From: Paenibacillus solanacearum
Lineage (GTDB): Bacteria; Bacillota; Bacilli; Paenibacillales; NBRC-103111
Assembly: GCF_910593845.1 (NCBI RefSeq)
Contig: NZ_CAJVAS010000007.1
Coordinates: 124,001-188,000 of the forward strand
Reading direction: 5' to 3'
Length of the DNA stretch: 64,000 bases
Part shown: positions 1 to 8,425 of the stretch, one piece after another
Layout of the letters: each line of letters begins with the position of its first letter
Numbering within the stretch: position 1 is the stretch's first letter
The notes under the pieces: model-generated
Seen by the model: the letters and a program-made list of their open reading frames with translations, nothing else
Databases searched by the model: none
Told to the model about the DNA's origin: nothing
Made by a program: the position numbers and the translations under genes

Positions 1-1572
1 TTCGGTTGCATTCAGTGTCCCCGTCAGCAGCTTCTCCCCTTGCTCCGAGGCGATAAGCGTATCGGGTGCATCGCTGCGAATCGTGCCGGAAGCCCCGCTT
101 GCCAGACGGTTGCCGCTCACCGCTGCTCCCGTGCTGCCGGCTGGGATATACAGGGCATAGCTGTACAGCTTGTCATAGCCGTCATTGCTTACGTAATTGC
201 CGCTTGCTTCCACGCCGTTGCAGCCTTCGAGGCGGATGGCACTGTATCCGCCCGCTTTCTCCAGAGATGCCCCGCGCAGCATGTTCTCTTTCAAGGCGAG
301 CCGTCTTGTGTCCGAAATAAAGACGGCTTCCCGATTGGATGCCGCGCTGCAGTTGCCCGACAGCGTGATTTGATCCCCGGCGATGACGCGGATGGCGCTA
401 TTTTTCACCGTATGAATCAGGTTGTCGGCTACGCGGATATGCACGGACGGCTCTTCGAACACGCCGCTTACGCTTTTCCGCGAGACGGCAATCCCGTGCT
501 GCCCGATGTCGCGGAGCACATTGCCGCTGACAAGCACATTGTAGCAGGAATACAGGGCGATTCCGGCCCCGCCGGTTTGCTCGATCGTATTTCCGGACAC
601 AACGGCGTTTCTGTAGCTCTCGGGCTTGATGGCGATGTCCGCGATTTGCTTGAAATGGTTGTTCACGATGCGAATGTTCTCATGAAACACCTGCTTGCCC
701 GAAGCGTCATATTTGGAGCCATGCGTACCGACGCCTCTGTGGCCGTTCATAAATGTGCAGCCTTCAATGAGCACGTCTCGGCACGGGGTATCATCGAATG
801 CGCCGAAGGTCGGGAACGCCTCCTTCGAAGCGAAATCGATCTGGACCATCTCATACTGCCCGCTCGAAGCGACCTTCTGATCCTGGAACACGCAGTGAAG
901 CAGCTTGACGTTGCGGCTCGAGTTAAGCTCGATGATATGCCCGTTATGCCCGTTGATGAAGCGAACCCTTTCGATATGGACCCCGTCGGCATGGGCGATG
1001 GCAAACGCCTGAAAGTTTTTGTTCGGATCGGTCGGCGGATGCGTATTACCGCACAAATCGATCGTTCCGCCGATCACCGTAATGCCGCCGTTGCCTTCAT
1101 AGCCTTTGGCGTACTGTTCATTGCCGATTTCGCCGTTAACGAACAGCTTCAGGTTCGAATCGGGCGAGCCCATCTTCCGCAGCACAGCCCCGTCTTCCAT
1201 GCGGATCGACGTATGCCGGTACAGCCGCAGCGCCCGCGTGATGACATAGACACCCGGGGGAACGTACATCGTCCCGAAGCCGTTCTGCCGAATTTCGCCA
1301 AGCACCCGTTCAAAAGCGGTCGTGTCGTCGCTGGTCCCATCCCCCTTCGCTCCGTAATGCCTCACGTCATACACCGGAACGGACGGTTGCCGGCCCTGCC
1401 CTTCCCGAGATGCATGATCGACCCCAGCCGCGCCGGGAGCGGCGCCCTGAACATCGCTGGCAAGCGCAGCCGCCACCGAACCGACCGCCATGACCGTGCC
1501 GGCTGCGCCAAGCGTTTGGAGCAGCTTCCTTCTGCTGAGCCGCTTCGGGCTGTGATTGCCTTGTTCGGACAT
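1..1572 (-). CDS. Tat-exported right-handed beta-helix (pectate lyase 3 superfamily) protein, 3' end beyond window
   Basis: The minus-strand frame is open from the ATG at 1572 to base 1, giving 524 residues without a stop; the C-terminus lies outside. A twin-arginine signal is visible: SRRKLLQTLG with the arginines at residues 14-15, followed by a hydrophobic stretch to about residue 38. Residues 69-84 (DVRHYGAKGDGTSDDT) are the hallmark of the Pectate_lyase_3 fold, and the rest consists of short turns rich in G, N and V (SGNTIEQTG, SGNVLRDIG) typical of parallel beta-helix coils. Role inferred: extracellular polysaccharide lyase or hydrolase; catalytic residues cannot be assigned. It starts 58 nt after the stop of the solute-binding protein gene on the same strand, so the two are probably co-transcribed and under the same LacI-type control. 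Confidence 0.85.
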   Translation of the reverse strand, partial: MSEQGNHSPKRLSRRKLLQTLGAAGTVMAVGSVAAALASDVQGAAPGAAGVDHASREGQGRQPSVPVYDVRHYGAKGDGTSDDTTAFERVLGEIRQNGFGTMYVPPGVYVITRALRLYRHTSIRMEDGAVLRKMGSPDSNLKLFVNGEIGNEQYAKGYEGNGGITVIGGTIDLCGNTHPPTDPNKNFQAFAIAHADGVHIERVRFINGHNGHIIELNSSRNVKLLHCVFQDQKVASSGQYEMVQIDFASKEAFPTFGAFDDTPCRDVLIEGCTFMNGHRGVGTHGSKYDASGKQVFHENIRIVNNHFKQIADIAIKPESYRNAVVSGNTIEQTGGAGIALYSCYNVLVSGNVLRDIGQHGIAVSRKSVSGVFEEPSVHIRVADNLIHTVKNSAIRVIAGDQITLSGNCSAASNREAVFISDTRRLALKENMLRGASLEKAGGYSAIRLEGCNGVEASGNYVSNDGYDKLYSYALYIPAGSTGAAVSGNRLASGASGTIRSDAPDTLIASEQGEKLLTGTLNATE

Positions 1573-1630
1573 CTTCGTTTCCCCCTGTCTACCTTATTGG
1601 TTATGCAATGCAGCAGCCGTTTACGAACCG

Positions 1631-2974
1631 CTATTTCAGCTTTGCCTCGATGTCCTTGTTGATCTTCTCCTCCGCATCCCGCAGCGCCGAATTGACATCC
1701 TTCCCTTTGGTGAACATTTCCCGCAGCTGGGTTTGGATGGCGCTCATGGCGATCGTGTCGTGCAAGGTCGGCGTATAAGGCTTCGCTTTGGCCGTCTTGA
1801 ACGGCGCAGCGATGTTTTTTCCTTTGAGGAAGGCGAGATCTTTGCCGAAGGCGGTTTTGTACTTCTCATCCTTCATCACGCTTGTTTTCCCTTGACCCGC
1901 CATGTCCAGCTGCACTTCGTCGGAGATGGCAGTCATAATGACCCGATAGACGTCATCCTTGTGCTGGCTCGTATTCGTCGGCACCATAATGTGCATATCC
2001 GGCCCCATGCCCGTACCCGGCGCATCGGGAAATACGGGGTATGCCGCCATATCCCAGTTAAGGTCGGGCAGCTCGCTGAACCGGGCCGTGCCGATAATGT
2101 TCACATCGGCCAGCATGGCAAGGGTCCGATCCTTGACGAACAAGTTAATTCCCGCCGTTTTCCATGCATGCTTGCTGTTGCCCGGAATCGTATAAATGTC
2201 GGCCGCCTGCTGCATTACTTTTTTCCACGCTTCCGTGTTGATCAGAGCCCGGTTCGTCTTGACGTCGACCAGCGGAATCGACAGCTGCATCCCCATGCGC
2301 TCCGGCACGTTTGGCTCCAGCCCGCGATACTGAACGCCGCCGTCCAGCTTCGTCACTTTGCGCGCAAGCTCCGTCGCCTCCTGCCAGGTCATGCCGTCTT
2401 TCGGATAAGGAACGGCGAACTTATCGAATATGTCTTTATTGTAATACAGCGCGCTGAAATTTTGCGTATACGGAAGCGCGATCAAATCATTCGAGCCCGT
2501 GGCCGCCTTGATCGCCTCGAGCGCTTGCGGCTCGAAGCGCGACAAGTCGATGTTATGCTTCTTGATGCTTTCCGTCATTGGATCCAGCAGCTTCATTTCG
2601 CTAATAATCGGAATGCCGTTGACATTGTTCGTAATGATAATGTCCGGCACTTGCTTCGCCGTCACTTGTTCGGGCAGCAGCTTATCGTCGTAGGCCGTCT
2701 TCTCCGCCGTGATCCACGGGTATTTCTTTTTGACCGGCTCGGCGATAAACCGTTTGAACTCATCGTCCGTTAAATAGCCGCTTGCCTTCACGCCGACCTT
2801 GACGGTTACCGGCTCATGCTGCTCCGGCGTCTTTGTGCCTGAAGCGTCATTCGTCGCATTCCCGCTGCCGCAGCCGGACAGCAGCGCAGTCAGCAATACG
2901 GCAGGGATGCACGCATACGCCGATGCTTTGCATTCGGGAGAAGATACCTTCAATTTCTTCATCATTTGGTTCAT
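1631..2974 (-). CDS. Extracellular solute-binding lipoprotein (sugar ABC transporter, family 1)
   Basis: 447 residues. The N-terminus has a lysine-rich start, a hydrophobic segment and a lipobox LLSGC, so it is a membrane-anchored lipoprotein on the outside of the cell. The body has the family's ALYYNKDIFDKF and PYPKDGMTW motifs found in oligosaccharide and uronide binding proteins. A TTG further upstream would give a longer product but would lie over the ribosome binding site; AAAGGAG ends 8 nt before the ATG at 2974, which I take as the start. No permease or ATPase genes lie next to it, so it must work with components encoded elsewhere. A palindrome (3006-3017) sits about 32 nt upstream of the start and should control it. 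It is clearly paralogous to the interrupted gene at 48396-49697. Substrate unknown. Confidence 0.93.
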   Translation of the reverse strand: MNQMMKKLKVSSPECKASAYACIPAVLLTALLSGCGSGNATNDASGTKTPEQHEPVTVKVGVKASGYLTDDEFKRFIAEPVKKKYPWITAEKTAYDDKLLPEQVTAKQVPDIIITNNVNGIPIISEMKLLDPMTESIKKHNIDLSRFEPQALEAIKAATGSNDLIALPYTQNFSALYYNKDIFDKFAVPYPKDGMTWQEATELARKVTKLDGGVQYRGLEPNVPERMGMQLSIPLVDVKTNRALINTEAWKKVMQQAADIYTIPGNSKHAWKTAGINLFVKDRTLAMLADVNIIGTARFSELPDLNWDMAAYPVFPDAPGTGMGPDMHIMVPTNTSQHKDDVYRVIMTAISDEVQLDMAGQGKTSVMKDEKYKTAFGKDLAFLKGKNIAAPFKTAKAKPYTPTLHDTIAMSAIQTQLREMFTKGKDVNSALRDAEEKINKDIEAKLK

Positions 2975-3005
2975 GGGATGGGCTCCTTTCAAAATAAAAA
3001 TCTTC

Positions 3006-3017
3006 GTAATCGATTAC
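3006..3017. promoter_or_regulatory. LacI-type operator copy 1, upstream of the solute-binding protein gene
   Basis: Perfect 12-bp palindrome GTAATCGATTAC with a central CG, as in LacI/GalR-family operators. The same 12 bp recur at 4026-4037 and 5158-5169. Flanks (TTC on the left, ATTT on the right) are shared with copy 2. Regulation by the LacI protein at 4141-5130 is inferred from proximity. Confidence 0.8.
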
Positions 3018-3120
3018 ATTTTTGTGAATAGCGGTCGAACGTTTTTTATGTTACCCGAACAATGTAAACTTCGTAGCCGCATTTCGTAAACTGACTGTCA
3101 AATGTCACACTGCGTTGATT

Positions 3121-3897
3121 TTACTGCTGCGTTCTACGTATGAACGTTTCCATATCCGTCATGCCGTACAAGCTGATGCCGCCAAAGGTGATCGTGAGGC
3201 TCTCCATCGCCGGCTTGAGACGGTCATGCAGTTCCTCCACCGCCGCTTCTGCAAGCGCGCCAAGCTCCTTATTGGCAAAATAACCGATCGATACGTGCGG
3301 CCTGTAGTCGTCCGTCGAGGTGACAATACCGAATCGCTCAAAGTAGACCCGAGTCAGCCTGGACCGCTGATCCTCGATCCGCTGCAGTGCGTAAGCGGAT
3401 TCATCATTCGCCGGCTTGATTCTCGCAACGACCGAGCTGTTCCATTTCTCCAGCATGTCGAATTTGAACTCGACCGGCGCCGTTTCGATGGCAAGCGGAG
3501 CTCCGTCTTCGCCATACAGGATGGAGCGGTCCGTCAGCATCGTCGCCGGCAGCCCGCGCACGAATGCCGCAGCGGCATCTCTATCGCCCTCCCGCAGCTT
3601 CCCGACGTTAAAGTCGTTCAATCCGTCCCAGACGGTCACATGGTACGAATGCAGCGGCAGCGGACAAAACGAAAACTTCCGTTCGAGCTGAACCGTCTCC
3701 TGCGTCCGTTCCCACAGGGCCCTGTAAAAAGACAGTTTCGGCTCCTCACTCCGGCAGTGGATCGTTTCGAAATCCGCCGATCCGCCGAGCGGGTCATAAC
3801 TGTCTCCCGGATGATCGAACAGCAGTGAGAATCCGTAAAATGGAGCCCACGCTACCGGCTGAACCGTTTGCACTTTTTTGTTTGTAATGGCAATCAT
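3121..3897 (-). CDS. 2H phosphoesterase (2'-5' RNA ligase-like, DUF1868-type) protein
   Basis: 258 residues. Two H-x-T/S motifs, HVTVWD in the first half and HVSIGY near the C-terminus, are the paired catalytic histidine motifs of the 2H phosphoesterase fold; such enzymes act on cyclic phosphates or 2'-5' linkages. No export signal, so cytoplasmic. The ATG at 3897 is preceded by AGGAGG with a 12-nt gap; an ATG at 3921 is in frame but lies upstream of that site and is less likely. Copy 2 of the LacI-type palindrome lies about 130 nt upstream, which would put this gene in the same regulon as the solute-binding protein. Why a 2H enzyme should be co-regulated with sugar uptake is unclear. Substrate unknown. 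Confidence 0.8.
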   Translation of the reverse strand: MIAITNKKVQTVQPVAWAPFYGFSLLFDHPGDSYDPLGGSADFETIHCRSEEPKLSFYRALWERTQETVQLERKFSFCPLPLHSYHVTVWDGLNDFNVGKLREGDRDAAAAFVRGLPATMLTDRSILYGEDGAPLAIETAPVEFKFDMLEKWNSSVVARIKPANDESAYALQRIEDQRSRLTRVYFERFGIVTSTDDYRPHVSIGYFANKELGALAEAAVEELHDRLKPAMESLTITFGGISLYGMTDMETFIRRTQQ

Positions 3898-4025
3898 GTT
3901 GAATGAAGACCTCCTGAACATAAACTGGGTTGTTATATCTATCCTTGCGAGGCCGGCTCTATACTGTCGCTTGTTCCCGGCTCACCCGCACGAAGCCATC
4001 CTCTACATAGGCGCCGCCCCCTTTC

Positions 4026-4037
4026 GTAATCGATTAC
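4026..4037. promoter_or_regulatory. LacI-type operator copy 2, upstream of the 2H phosphoesterase gene
   Basis: GTAATCGATTAC, identical to the copies at 3006 and 5158; surrounding bases TTTC and ATTT match copy 1. It lies in the 243-bp gap between the 2H gene (start 3897) and the stop of lacI (4141). Nothing else was recognised in that gap; a short open frame across it merely translates the palindrome. Confidence 0.75.
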
Positions 4038-4140
4038 ATTTATTGCCGACTTAAGGACGCGCGCAGATGGCCGCATACGTTTTCCCTCGTTCCGGCTAAC
4101 CGGACAGCTTATCGGGAATCGCAGGACGATCACGCACGCA

Positions 4141-5130
4141 TCACGTCTCTCTTATCACTAGCGCATGCGGCAGTATCACGAGACCTTCCGGCGCTTCCGC
4201 CGAATCGCCCTGCAGCTTCAGCACCAGCTTGTGTACCGAAGCGTAGCCCAGATCGTACAAAGGCTGCACGATGGACGTAATGCTCGGATTCGTAATTTCC
4301 GCGATGAACGTTCCGTCGAAGCTGATCAGCCCGATGGAATCGTCGAGAGCGATCCGCCGGTCCTTGATCCCCTTCAGGATGTAGGATGCTTGCAAATCGG
4401 AGTGCGCGATGACACCGTCCATGCGGCAGCCCTTGCCGAGAATACCGTTCACCGCCTCGACAACGCTCTCAAAATTATTTTTGGCGCCGGTCACGAAATC
4501 GGGATTATACGCCAGGCCCGCTTCCAGCAGCGCTTCCTTGTAGCCTTCGATCCGCGCCAGCACGGAGCTGGACTGCCTGTTGCCGGCAATATACGCAATG
4601 GAGCGGTGTCCTCTGCGCAGCAGCTCCACGGTTGCTTCGTACGCGGCCCGCTTGTTGTCGATCGTGACGCACACCGCTTCGATTCCCGGGTAATTCTCGG
4701 TGCACAGCACGATCGGATACTCGTCAACCAGCGTCTGCAGCAGCTCGTTATCCGCACTGGATGATACGAAGATCATCCCTTCCGCCAAATTCGTTTTGAG
4801 CAAATTGACGTAAGTGTCAAGTATCCATCGCTTCGATTCGATGGTACCGATAATGATGTGGTAGCCGAAATCGTATGCAGCCGCCTGCGCGCCTCTGGCA
4901 ATTTCCGAAAAATAAGGATTGGACATTGAGGGCAGCACCATGACGATCGTTTTACTGGCCTGCTTCCGTAAATTTTTGGCCAGCAAATTCGGCCTGTAGT
5001 TCATTTCCTTGATGACTTCGAGCACTTTCTCTTTCGTCGCCTGCTTGACGACCGGATCGTTGTTCAATACCCTGGACACGGTAGCAACGGATACGTTGGC
5101 CCGCTTGGCGACCTCTTTAACCGAACTCAT
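4141..5130 (-). CDS. LacI/GalR-family transcriptional regulator
   Basis: 329 residues. The first 25 residues are a canonical LacI helix-turn-helix with hinge (VKEVAKRANVSVATVSRVLN), followed by a periplasmic-binding-protein-like sensor domain from about residue 60. The ATG at 5130 has AGAAGG 9 nt upstream; a TTG at 5154 is possible but would overlap that site. The palindrome at 5158-5169 lies about 28 nt upstream of the start, predicting autoregulation, and the same palindrome precedes the solute-binding protein and 2H genes. The effector is probably a sugar or oligosaccharide taken up by the neighbouring binding protein (inference). Confidence 0.93.
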   Translation of the reverse strand: MSSVKEVAKRANVSVATVSRVLNNDPVVKQATKEKVLEVIKEMNYRPNLLAKNLRKQASKTIVMVLPSMSNPYFSEIARGAQAAAYDFGYHIIIGTIESKRWILDTYVNLLKTNLAEGMIFVSSSADNELLQTLVDEYPIVLCTENYPGIEAVCVTIDNKRAAYEATVELLRRGHRSIAYIAGNRQSSSVLARIEGYKEALLEAGLAYNPDFVTGAKNNFESVVEAVNGILGKGCRMDGVIAHSDLQASYILKGIKDRRIALDDSIGLISFDGTFIAEITNPSITSIVQPLYDLGYASVHKLVLKLQGDSAEAPEGLVILPHALVIRET

Positions 5131-5157
5131 GGCGGCGGACCTTCTTTCCGACAAAAT

Positions 5158-5169
5158 GTAATCGATTAC
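5158..5169. promoter_or_regulatory. LacI-type operator copy 3, upstream of lacI
   Basis: GTAATCGATTAC immediately upstream of the LacI-family gene, consistent with negative autoregulation. Flanking bases are the mirror of copies 1 and 2 (T on the left, G on the right), so the 14-mer is the same site in the opposite orientation. Confidence 0.75.
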
Positions 5170-5170
5170 G

Positions 5171-5206
5171 AAAAACTGCCGTAAAGAACGGCTAGCTGCA
5201 GCCGTT
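5171..5206 (-). terminator. Possible terminator between the NUDIX gene and lacI
   Basis: Read on the minus strand, GCCGT-TCTTT-ACGGC is followed by AGTTTTT; a longer competing hairpin AACGGCT-GCAGCT-AGCCGTT overlaps it. It lies 115 nt downstream of the NUDIX stop and directly before the lacI operator, so it could separate the two units. Read on the plus strand the longer hairpin is followed by six T, but no plus-strand gene feeds it. Confidence 0.4.
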
Positions 5207-5321
5207 TTTTACACCGTAACATATTCGTTTGCCAGATTCAAGCCTTTTTTTGCAAACGTTTTATTCCATGCATCCGAACACGGTTTTCTTTCCGCTCAAC
5301 TCGTCCGAATCGAAACCGGGC

Positions 5322-5864
5322 TCAGCCCCTGCGCCGCAGCTCGCTGGCCAGCTCGTACAGCTCTGCCAGATCGGGCCGGCCGGACTCCACAAACCGCGCC
5401 TTCGCTTCCCGAACGGTCATCAGCTCAACCGCAGCTACCTTCTCCCCGCCGTCCGGCACGGTCGGCTCGGAGACGATCTCGACATTCCCGTACCCGACGA
5501 GCCGGTAAAACAGCGGGTGCGGCAGATGAGGCTTGTACGGCTTGTCGGCGGTTGAATGATACTTCCATGCGCCGAAAGGAATAAACGGGGAAACGAGCCG
5601 CGCGCCCGCTTCCTCGATCAGCTCGCGGCGCAGCGCCGTGACGTAATGCTCATCCGGCTCCAGCGTCCCGCCGGGCATTTCCCACTGGCCGTTGTCCAGC
5701 CGGATGACAACGCAATCGTCGCCTTGAAAAGGAACCATGTTGACATTGCTGATCAACGACTCGGCCGGCACCGCGTCGAACAATTCGAATTGCGAAATGC
5801 GGTTGGTCCAGTGATACGGCTGGAACAGCGTGCGGTACTTCTCTTTCGTCTCCTGCAAGTTCAT
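5322..5864 (-). CDS. NUDIX hydrolase
   Basis: 180 residues. A complete Nudix box (G-x5-E-x7-REL-x-EE-x-G) spans about residues 66-88: GGTLEPDEHY then TALRRELIEEAGA, with all the metal-binding glutamates present. It hydrolyses a nucleoside diphosphate linked to some moiety X; the substrate cannot be read from sequence. AGGAGG lies 9-10 nt before the ATG at 5864; an in-frame start at 5891 would place that site inside the gene. Stand-alone gene with 152 nt of lacI leader downstream and a 378-nt gap upstream. Confidence 0.9.
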   Translation of the reverse strand: MNLQETKEKYRTLFQPYHWTNRISQFELFDAVPAESLISNVNMVPFQGDDCVVIRLDNGQWEMPGGTLEPDEHYVTALRRELIEEAGARLVSPFIPFGAWKYHSTADKPYKPHLPHPLFYRLVGYGNVEIVSEPTVPDGGEKVAAVELMTVREAKARFVESGRPDLAELYELASELRRRG

Positions 5865-6172
5865 CCTTACTTCCCCCTCCTGAACGAACATGTTCTCTCT
5901 CTACAGACCGCATGACCGGCGATCCTCGCGGTGCCCCTTGCCTTGCGATGTTCTTGTCGTGTTTGAGATTCCAGCCCCTGCGCGAAGAGACGGACCCGAC
6001 AGCGGCATGCCCTTCGCTTCCTTCGTGCAAGTCAATCGTCCCCAGCTTCGTCGTATCCATCGCACACCACATTGCGGCGGATACCGGTGCGCGCAGAACC
6101 GGAAGTTAAATTTCACCTATGATATCATCACCTTTCCAAGGAAGCAATAGGGGGATTATGAAAAATAGTTCA
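5865..6172. other. Intergenic stretch without a recognised gene
   Basis: Open frames here on both strands look like antisense or composition artefacts: none has a good ribosome binding site or a recognisable family. It should hold the NUDIX promoter. Confidence 0.5.
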
Positions 6173-6207
6173 AATAAGCCTGCCGCATCATTAGCGGCAA
6201 GCTTATT
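6173..6207 (-). terminator. Rho-independent terminator after the aldo/keto reductase gene
   Basis: On the minus strand GCTTGCCGC-TAATGAT-GCGGCAGGC is followed by TTATTTGAAC; the outer AATAAGC/GCTTATT pairs extend the stem. It lies about 36 nt after the stop codon at 6243. Confidence 0.65.
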
Positions 6208-6242
6208 CTCTCGTAGATCCGAGCCCTATGAAGCAGCGGCGT

Positions 6243-7175
6243 CTACTCTGTGTCGATCATCGCCAGAACGGCGTCGCTGACTTCCATCAGCTGCTGCAAA
6301 TCGTCTTCCTCCAACTGCACATCCGCCGCTGCCGCATTATCCTTCAAGTGGGAAATGCTTTGCGTGCCGACGATGGCCGATGTCATCGCCGGCCGGTGGA
6401 GCAGCCAGGAGATTGCAAGCTGCGACATGGAGCAGCCTTGACGCTCGGAGATGTACTCCATCAGATTGATCAGCTGCGTCTCCGCTTCCAGATGCTCCGG
6501 CAGAAATAGTCTGCGCGTCGCGCGGAAGTCGTCCGACTCGAGCTTCTTGCCGCCGAAGTGGAACGCGCCGGTCAGTATGCCTTTGGCAATGGAGCTGTAG
6601 CTCATGATCCCGATTTGCTGCTCCCGGCAATACGGCATGATTTCTTTCTCGATGCCGCGATGCAGCAAGCTGTATTCCGGCTGGATCACATCAATCTGGG
6701 CATATTGCGATGCTTCCTTCAGCTGCTCGATCGAGAAGTTGGAGACGCCAATGGCACGAATCTTCCCTTCTTCCTTCAGACGATTGAATTCGCCAAGCGT
6801 CTCGGCGACCGGAATTTCGTAGCTTGGCCAATGGATATAGTAAATGTCAATGTAGTCGGTGCGCAGACGCCGCAAGCTTTGCTCCGCCGATTTGCGGACA
6901 TTGCCGGGCGCGAGGTTTGCCCGGCTAACCTTCGTGGAGATGATGCAATCTTGCCGGCGGCCTTCCAGCGCCTGACCAACGATCTCTTCCGAGTGTCCGC
7001 TGCCGTAGCCTTCCGCCGTGTCGAACGTAGTGATGCCTTCGTCAAACGCGGCATGCAGCGTTCTTATATTGTTTTCGTCGCTCGTAAATTCCCAGGGTCC
7101 CCCGCCCAGCTCCCAGCAGCCGAACGTTACCGCAGAAATGGAGAAGCCCGTTTTCCCTAAAGGTCTATGTTGCAT
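6243..7175 (-). CDS. Aldo/keto reductase
   Basis: 310 residues, the usual length for the family. The catalytic tetrad is readable: D and Y in FDTAEGYG, K in ISTKV and H in YYIHWP; the C-terminal part carries the NADPH-binding AIVGTQS segment. Cytoplasmic NAD(P)H-dependent carbonyl or sugar-aldehyde reductase. AAGGAG lies 9 nt upstream of the ATG at 7175. The gene follows the alginate-lyase-family gene by 16 nt on the same strand, so the two form an operon; reduction of an unsaturated uronate or its keto product released by the lyase is a plausible but unproven role. Confidence 0.92.
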   Translation of the reverse strand: MQHRPLGKTGFSISAVTFGCWELGGGPWEFTSDENNIRTLHAAFDEGITTFDTAEGYGSGHSEEIVGQALEGRRQDCIISTKVSRANLAPGNVRKSAEQSLRRLRTDYIDIYYIHWPSYEIPVAETLGEFNRLKEEGKIRAIGVSNFSIEQLKEASQYAQIDVIQPEYSLLHRGIEKEIMPYCREQQIGIMSYSSIAKGILTGAFHFGGKKLESDDFRATRRLFLPEHLEAETQLINLMEYISERQGCSMSQLAISWLLHRPAMTSAIVGTQSISHLKDNAAAADVQLEEDDLQQLMEVSDAVLAMIDTE

Positions 7176-7191
7176 GAACGTTCACTCCTTC

Positions 7192-8283
7192 TTATTGTTG
7201 TAGCCAAAGCAGCGGCTGGCGAATCGCAATGTTGCGCCGCACTTCCGGATCGGACGGATCGGGATCGAGACGCTCCCACAGCGCTATGTACTCCGGCTTG
7301 TCCAGCGCAAGCCCGGCAAACAGCAGCGACGGCACCTTCGCCGGCCAGCCTTCGTCATGCTCGACATCAGGCGGCAGCGGCCAAGAGGCTTTGTCGGTCA
7401 AATAAGGGAATAAATACGCGAAGCCCTTGGCGATGCTCCGCCCGTCCGGCAGCTCGTACCGCCATAAATCGTCTTCCGAAGTAGACAGGATGCGGCACAG
7501 CGTCGTCATATTATCCAGCACGAAGATGGAGTAGCCGTACGGCTTCGTGCGCGCGAGCTCCTTGGGGAAACTCCCGTCCGGGGCCATTTGACCCGGCAGC
7601 AGCGATTCCTTGTACCGCTTCCGGCAAAACGCCAGCATGTCCTCATCGCCGGTGAACGCCGCGAAAGCCGCAGCCTGCACGAACCAGCATACCCCGTGGT
7701 TATTGTCCGCGTTCATTTCCTCAATGCCGTTCGGATGCGTGCGCATCCACTGCAAGTAGTCCGCAAACCACCGCTTCAGCCCCGAATAAACAGGTCCCGT
7801 CATCGCGGTGGAAGGCTTCAATGCCTCAATCGCGTACGGTACGTCGATCAAATGCAGCGTATCGATAATGCCGATGCCGCGGCCCGCGCAGATGCCCGGA
7901 ATTGCCTGCGCATACAGCAAATGCGGGTTCATCCGCGTTGCATCGTCCAAGAAAAACTCCCGCAGCCACTGCACCGCTTTCTCTGCGTAAGCTTCCTTCG
8001 CCGTCAGCTTATAGCCCGCCGCCAAATGGGCGACATGCGTTCGCATCGTTCGCAGCATTTGCCGGTGGCTGTCGAAGTTGCTCGGATTGCTCTCCCCGTC
8101 ACGACGAATATAGGGGAGTCCGTCCGGCTTACTCGGATCGGGCCACCAGTAGTCTCCGTTGGAATAATAGTCGTGAATGCCGCCCTCGCTCATCGGAGCG
8201 GCGGCGTCAGAAATGTGCACGGGGCTGGACGCAAGCGCCGCCTCGGCATTGATCAAAACCCACTCGCGGTCGATATATTTCAT
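7192..8283 (-). CDS. Alginate lyase-family protein (alpha/alpha-toroid polysaccharide lyase)
   Basis: 363 residues. The sequence resembles the alginate_lyase (PF05426) fold: an early DYYSNGDYWWPDP segment, an internal NADNNHGVCW motif where N and H are expected to neutralise the uronate and take part in beta-elimination, and KPYGYSIFVLDN carrying the catalytic tyrosine type. There is no signal peptide, so it probably acts on imported oligosaccharides in the cytoplasm. AGGAGG lies 6 nt upstream of the ATG at 8283; the longer frame to 8382 has no such site. Operon with the aldo/keto reductase downstream. Exact uronate substrate (alginate, glucuronan or other) cannot be decided. Confidence 0.85.
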   Translation of the reverse strand: MKYIDREWVLINAEAALASSPVHISDAAAPMSEGGIHDYYSNGDYWWPDPSKPDGLPYIRRDGESNPSNFDSHRQMLRTMRTHVAHLAAGYKLTAKEAYAEKAVQWLREFFLDDATRMNPHLLYAQAIPGICAGRGIGIIDTLHLIDVPYAIEALKPSTAMTGPVYSGLKRWFADYLQWMRTHPNGIEEMNADNNHGVCWFVQAAAFAAFTGDEDMLAFCRKRYKESLLPGQMAPDGSFPKELARTKPYGYSIFVLDNMTTLCRILSTSEDDLWRYELPDGRSIAKGFAYLFPYLTDKASWPLPPDVEHDEGWPAKVPSLLFAGLALDKPEYIALWERLDPDPSDPEVRRNIAIRQPLLWLQQ

Positions 8284-8325
8284 GTCAGTCCTCCTGGCGT
8301 AACGTGGAAAAAAGCCGTTTCCCCC

Positions 8326-8331
8326 ATTATA
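8326..8331 (-). promoter_or_regulatory. Candidate -10 element of the lyase/reductase operon
   Basis: TATAAT on the minus strand 42 nt upstream of the lyase start codon. A matching -35 is weak (TTGCGC at a 15-nt spacing), so this is only a candidate. Confidence 0.35.
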
Positions 8332-8425
8332 TCGGAGCCATCCGCAGCGCAACATGGGCATTCTTCGTTTGTTTTTGTTCATTCTTCAGCTTTTGCCAGC
8401 CGGCGCAAAAGCCGCAATATTCCGT

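Noticed and set aside
40-1662. Long plus-strand open frame opposite the beta-helix gene
   Set aside because: It is the codon-aligned antisense of the minus-strand gene, with arginine-rich, low-complexity composition; the minus frame has a Tat signal and family motifs.
3939-4133. Minus-strand 64-codon frame between lacI and the 2H gene
   Set aside because: Part of its product is merely the translation of the LacI-type palindrome, and no ribosome binding site precedes it.
5187-5206. AACGGCT-AGCTGC-AGCCGTT followed by T6 read as a plus-strand terminator
   Set aside because: No plus-strand gene lies upstream; it is better viewed as part of the minus-strand intergenic structure before lacI.
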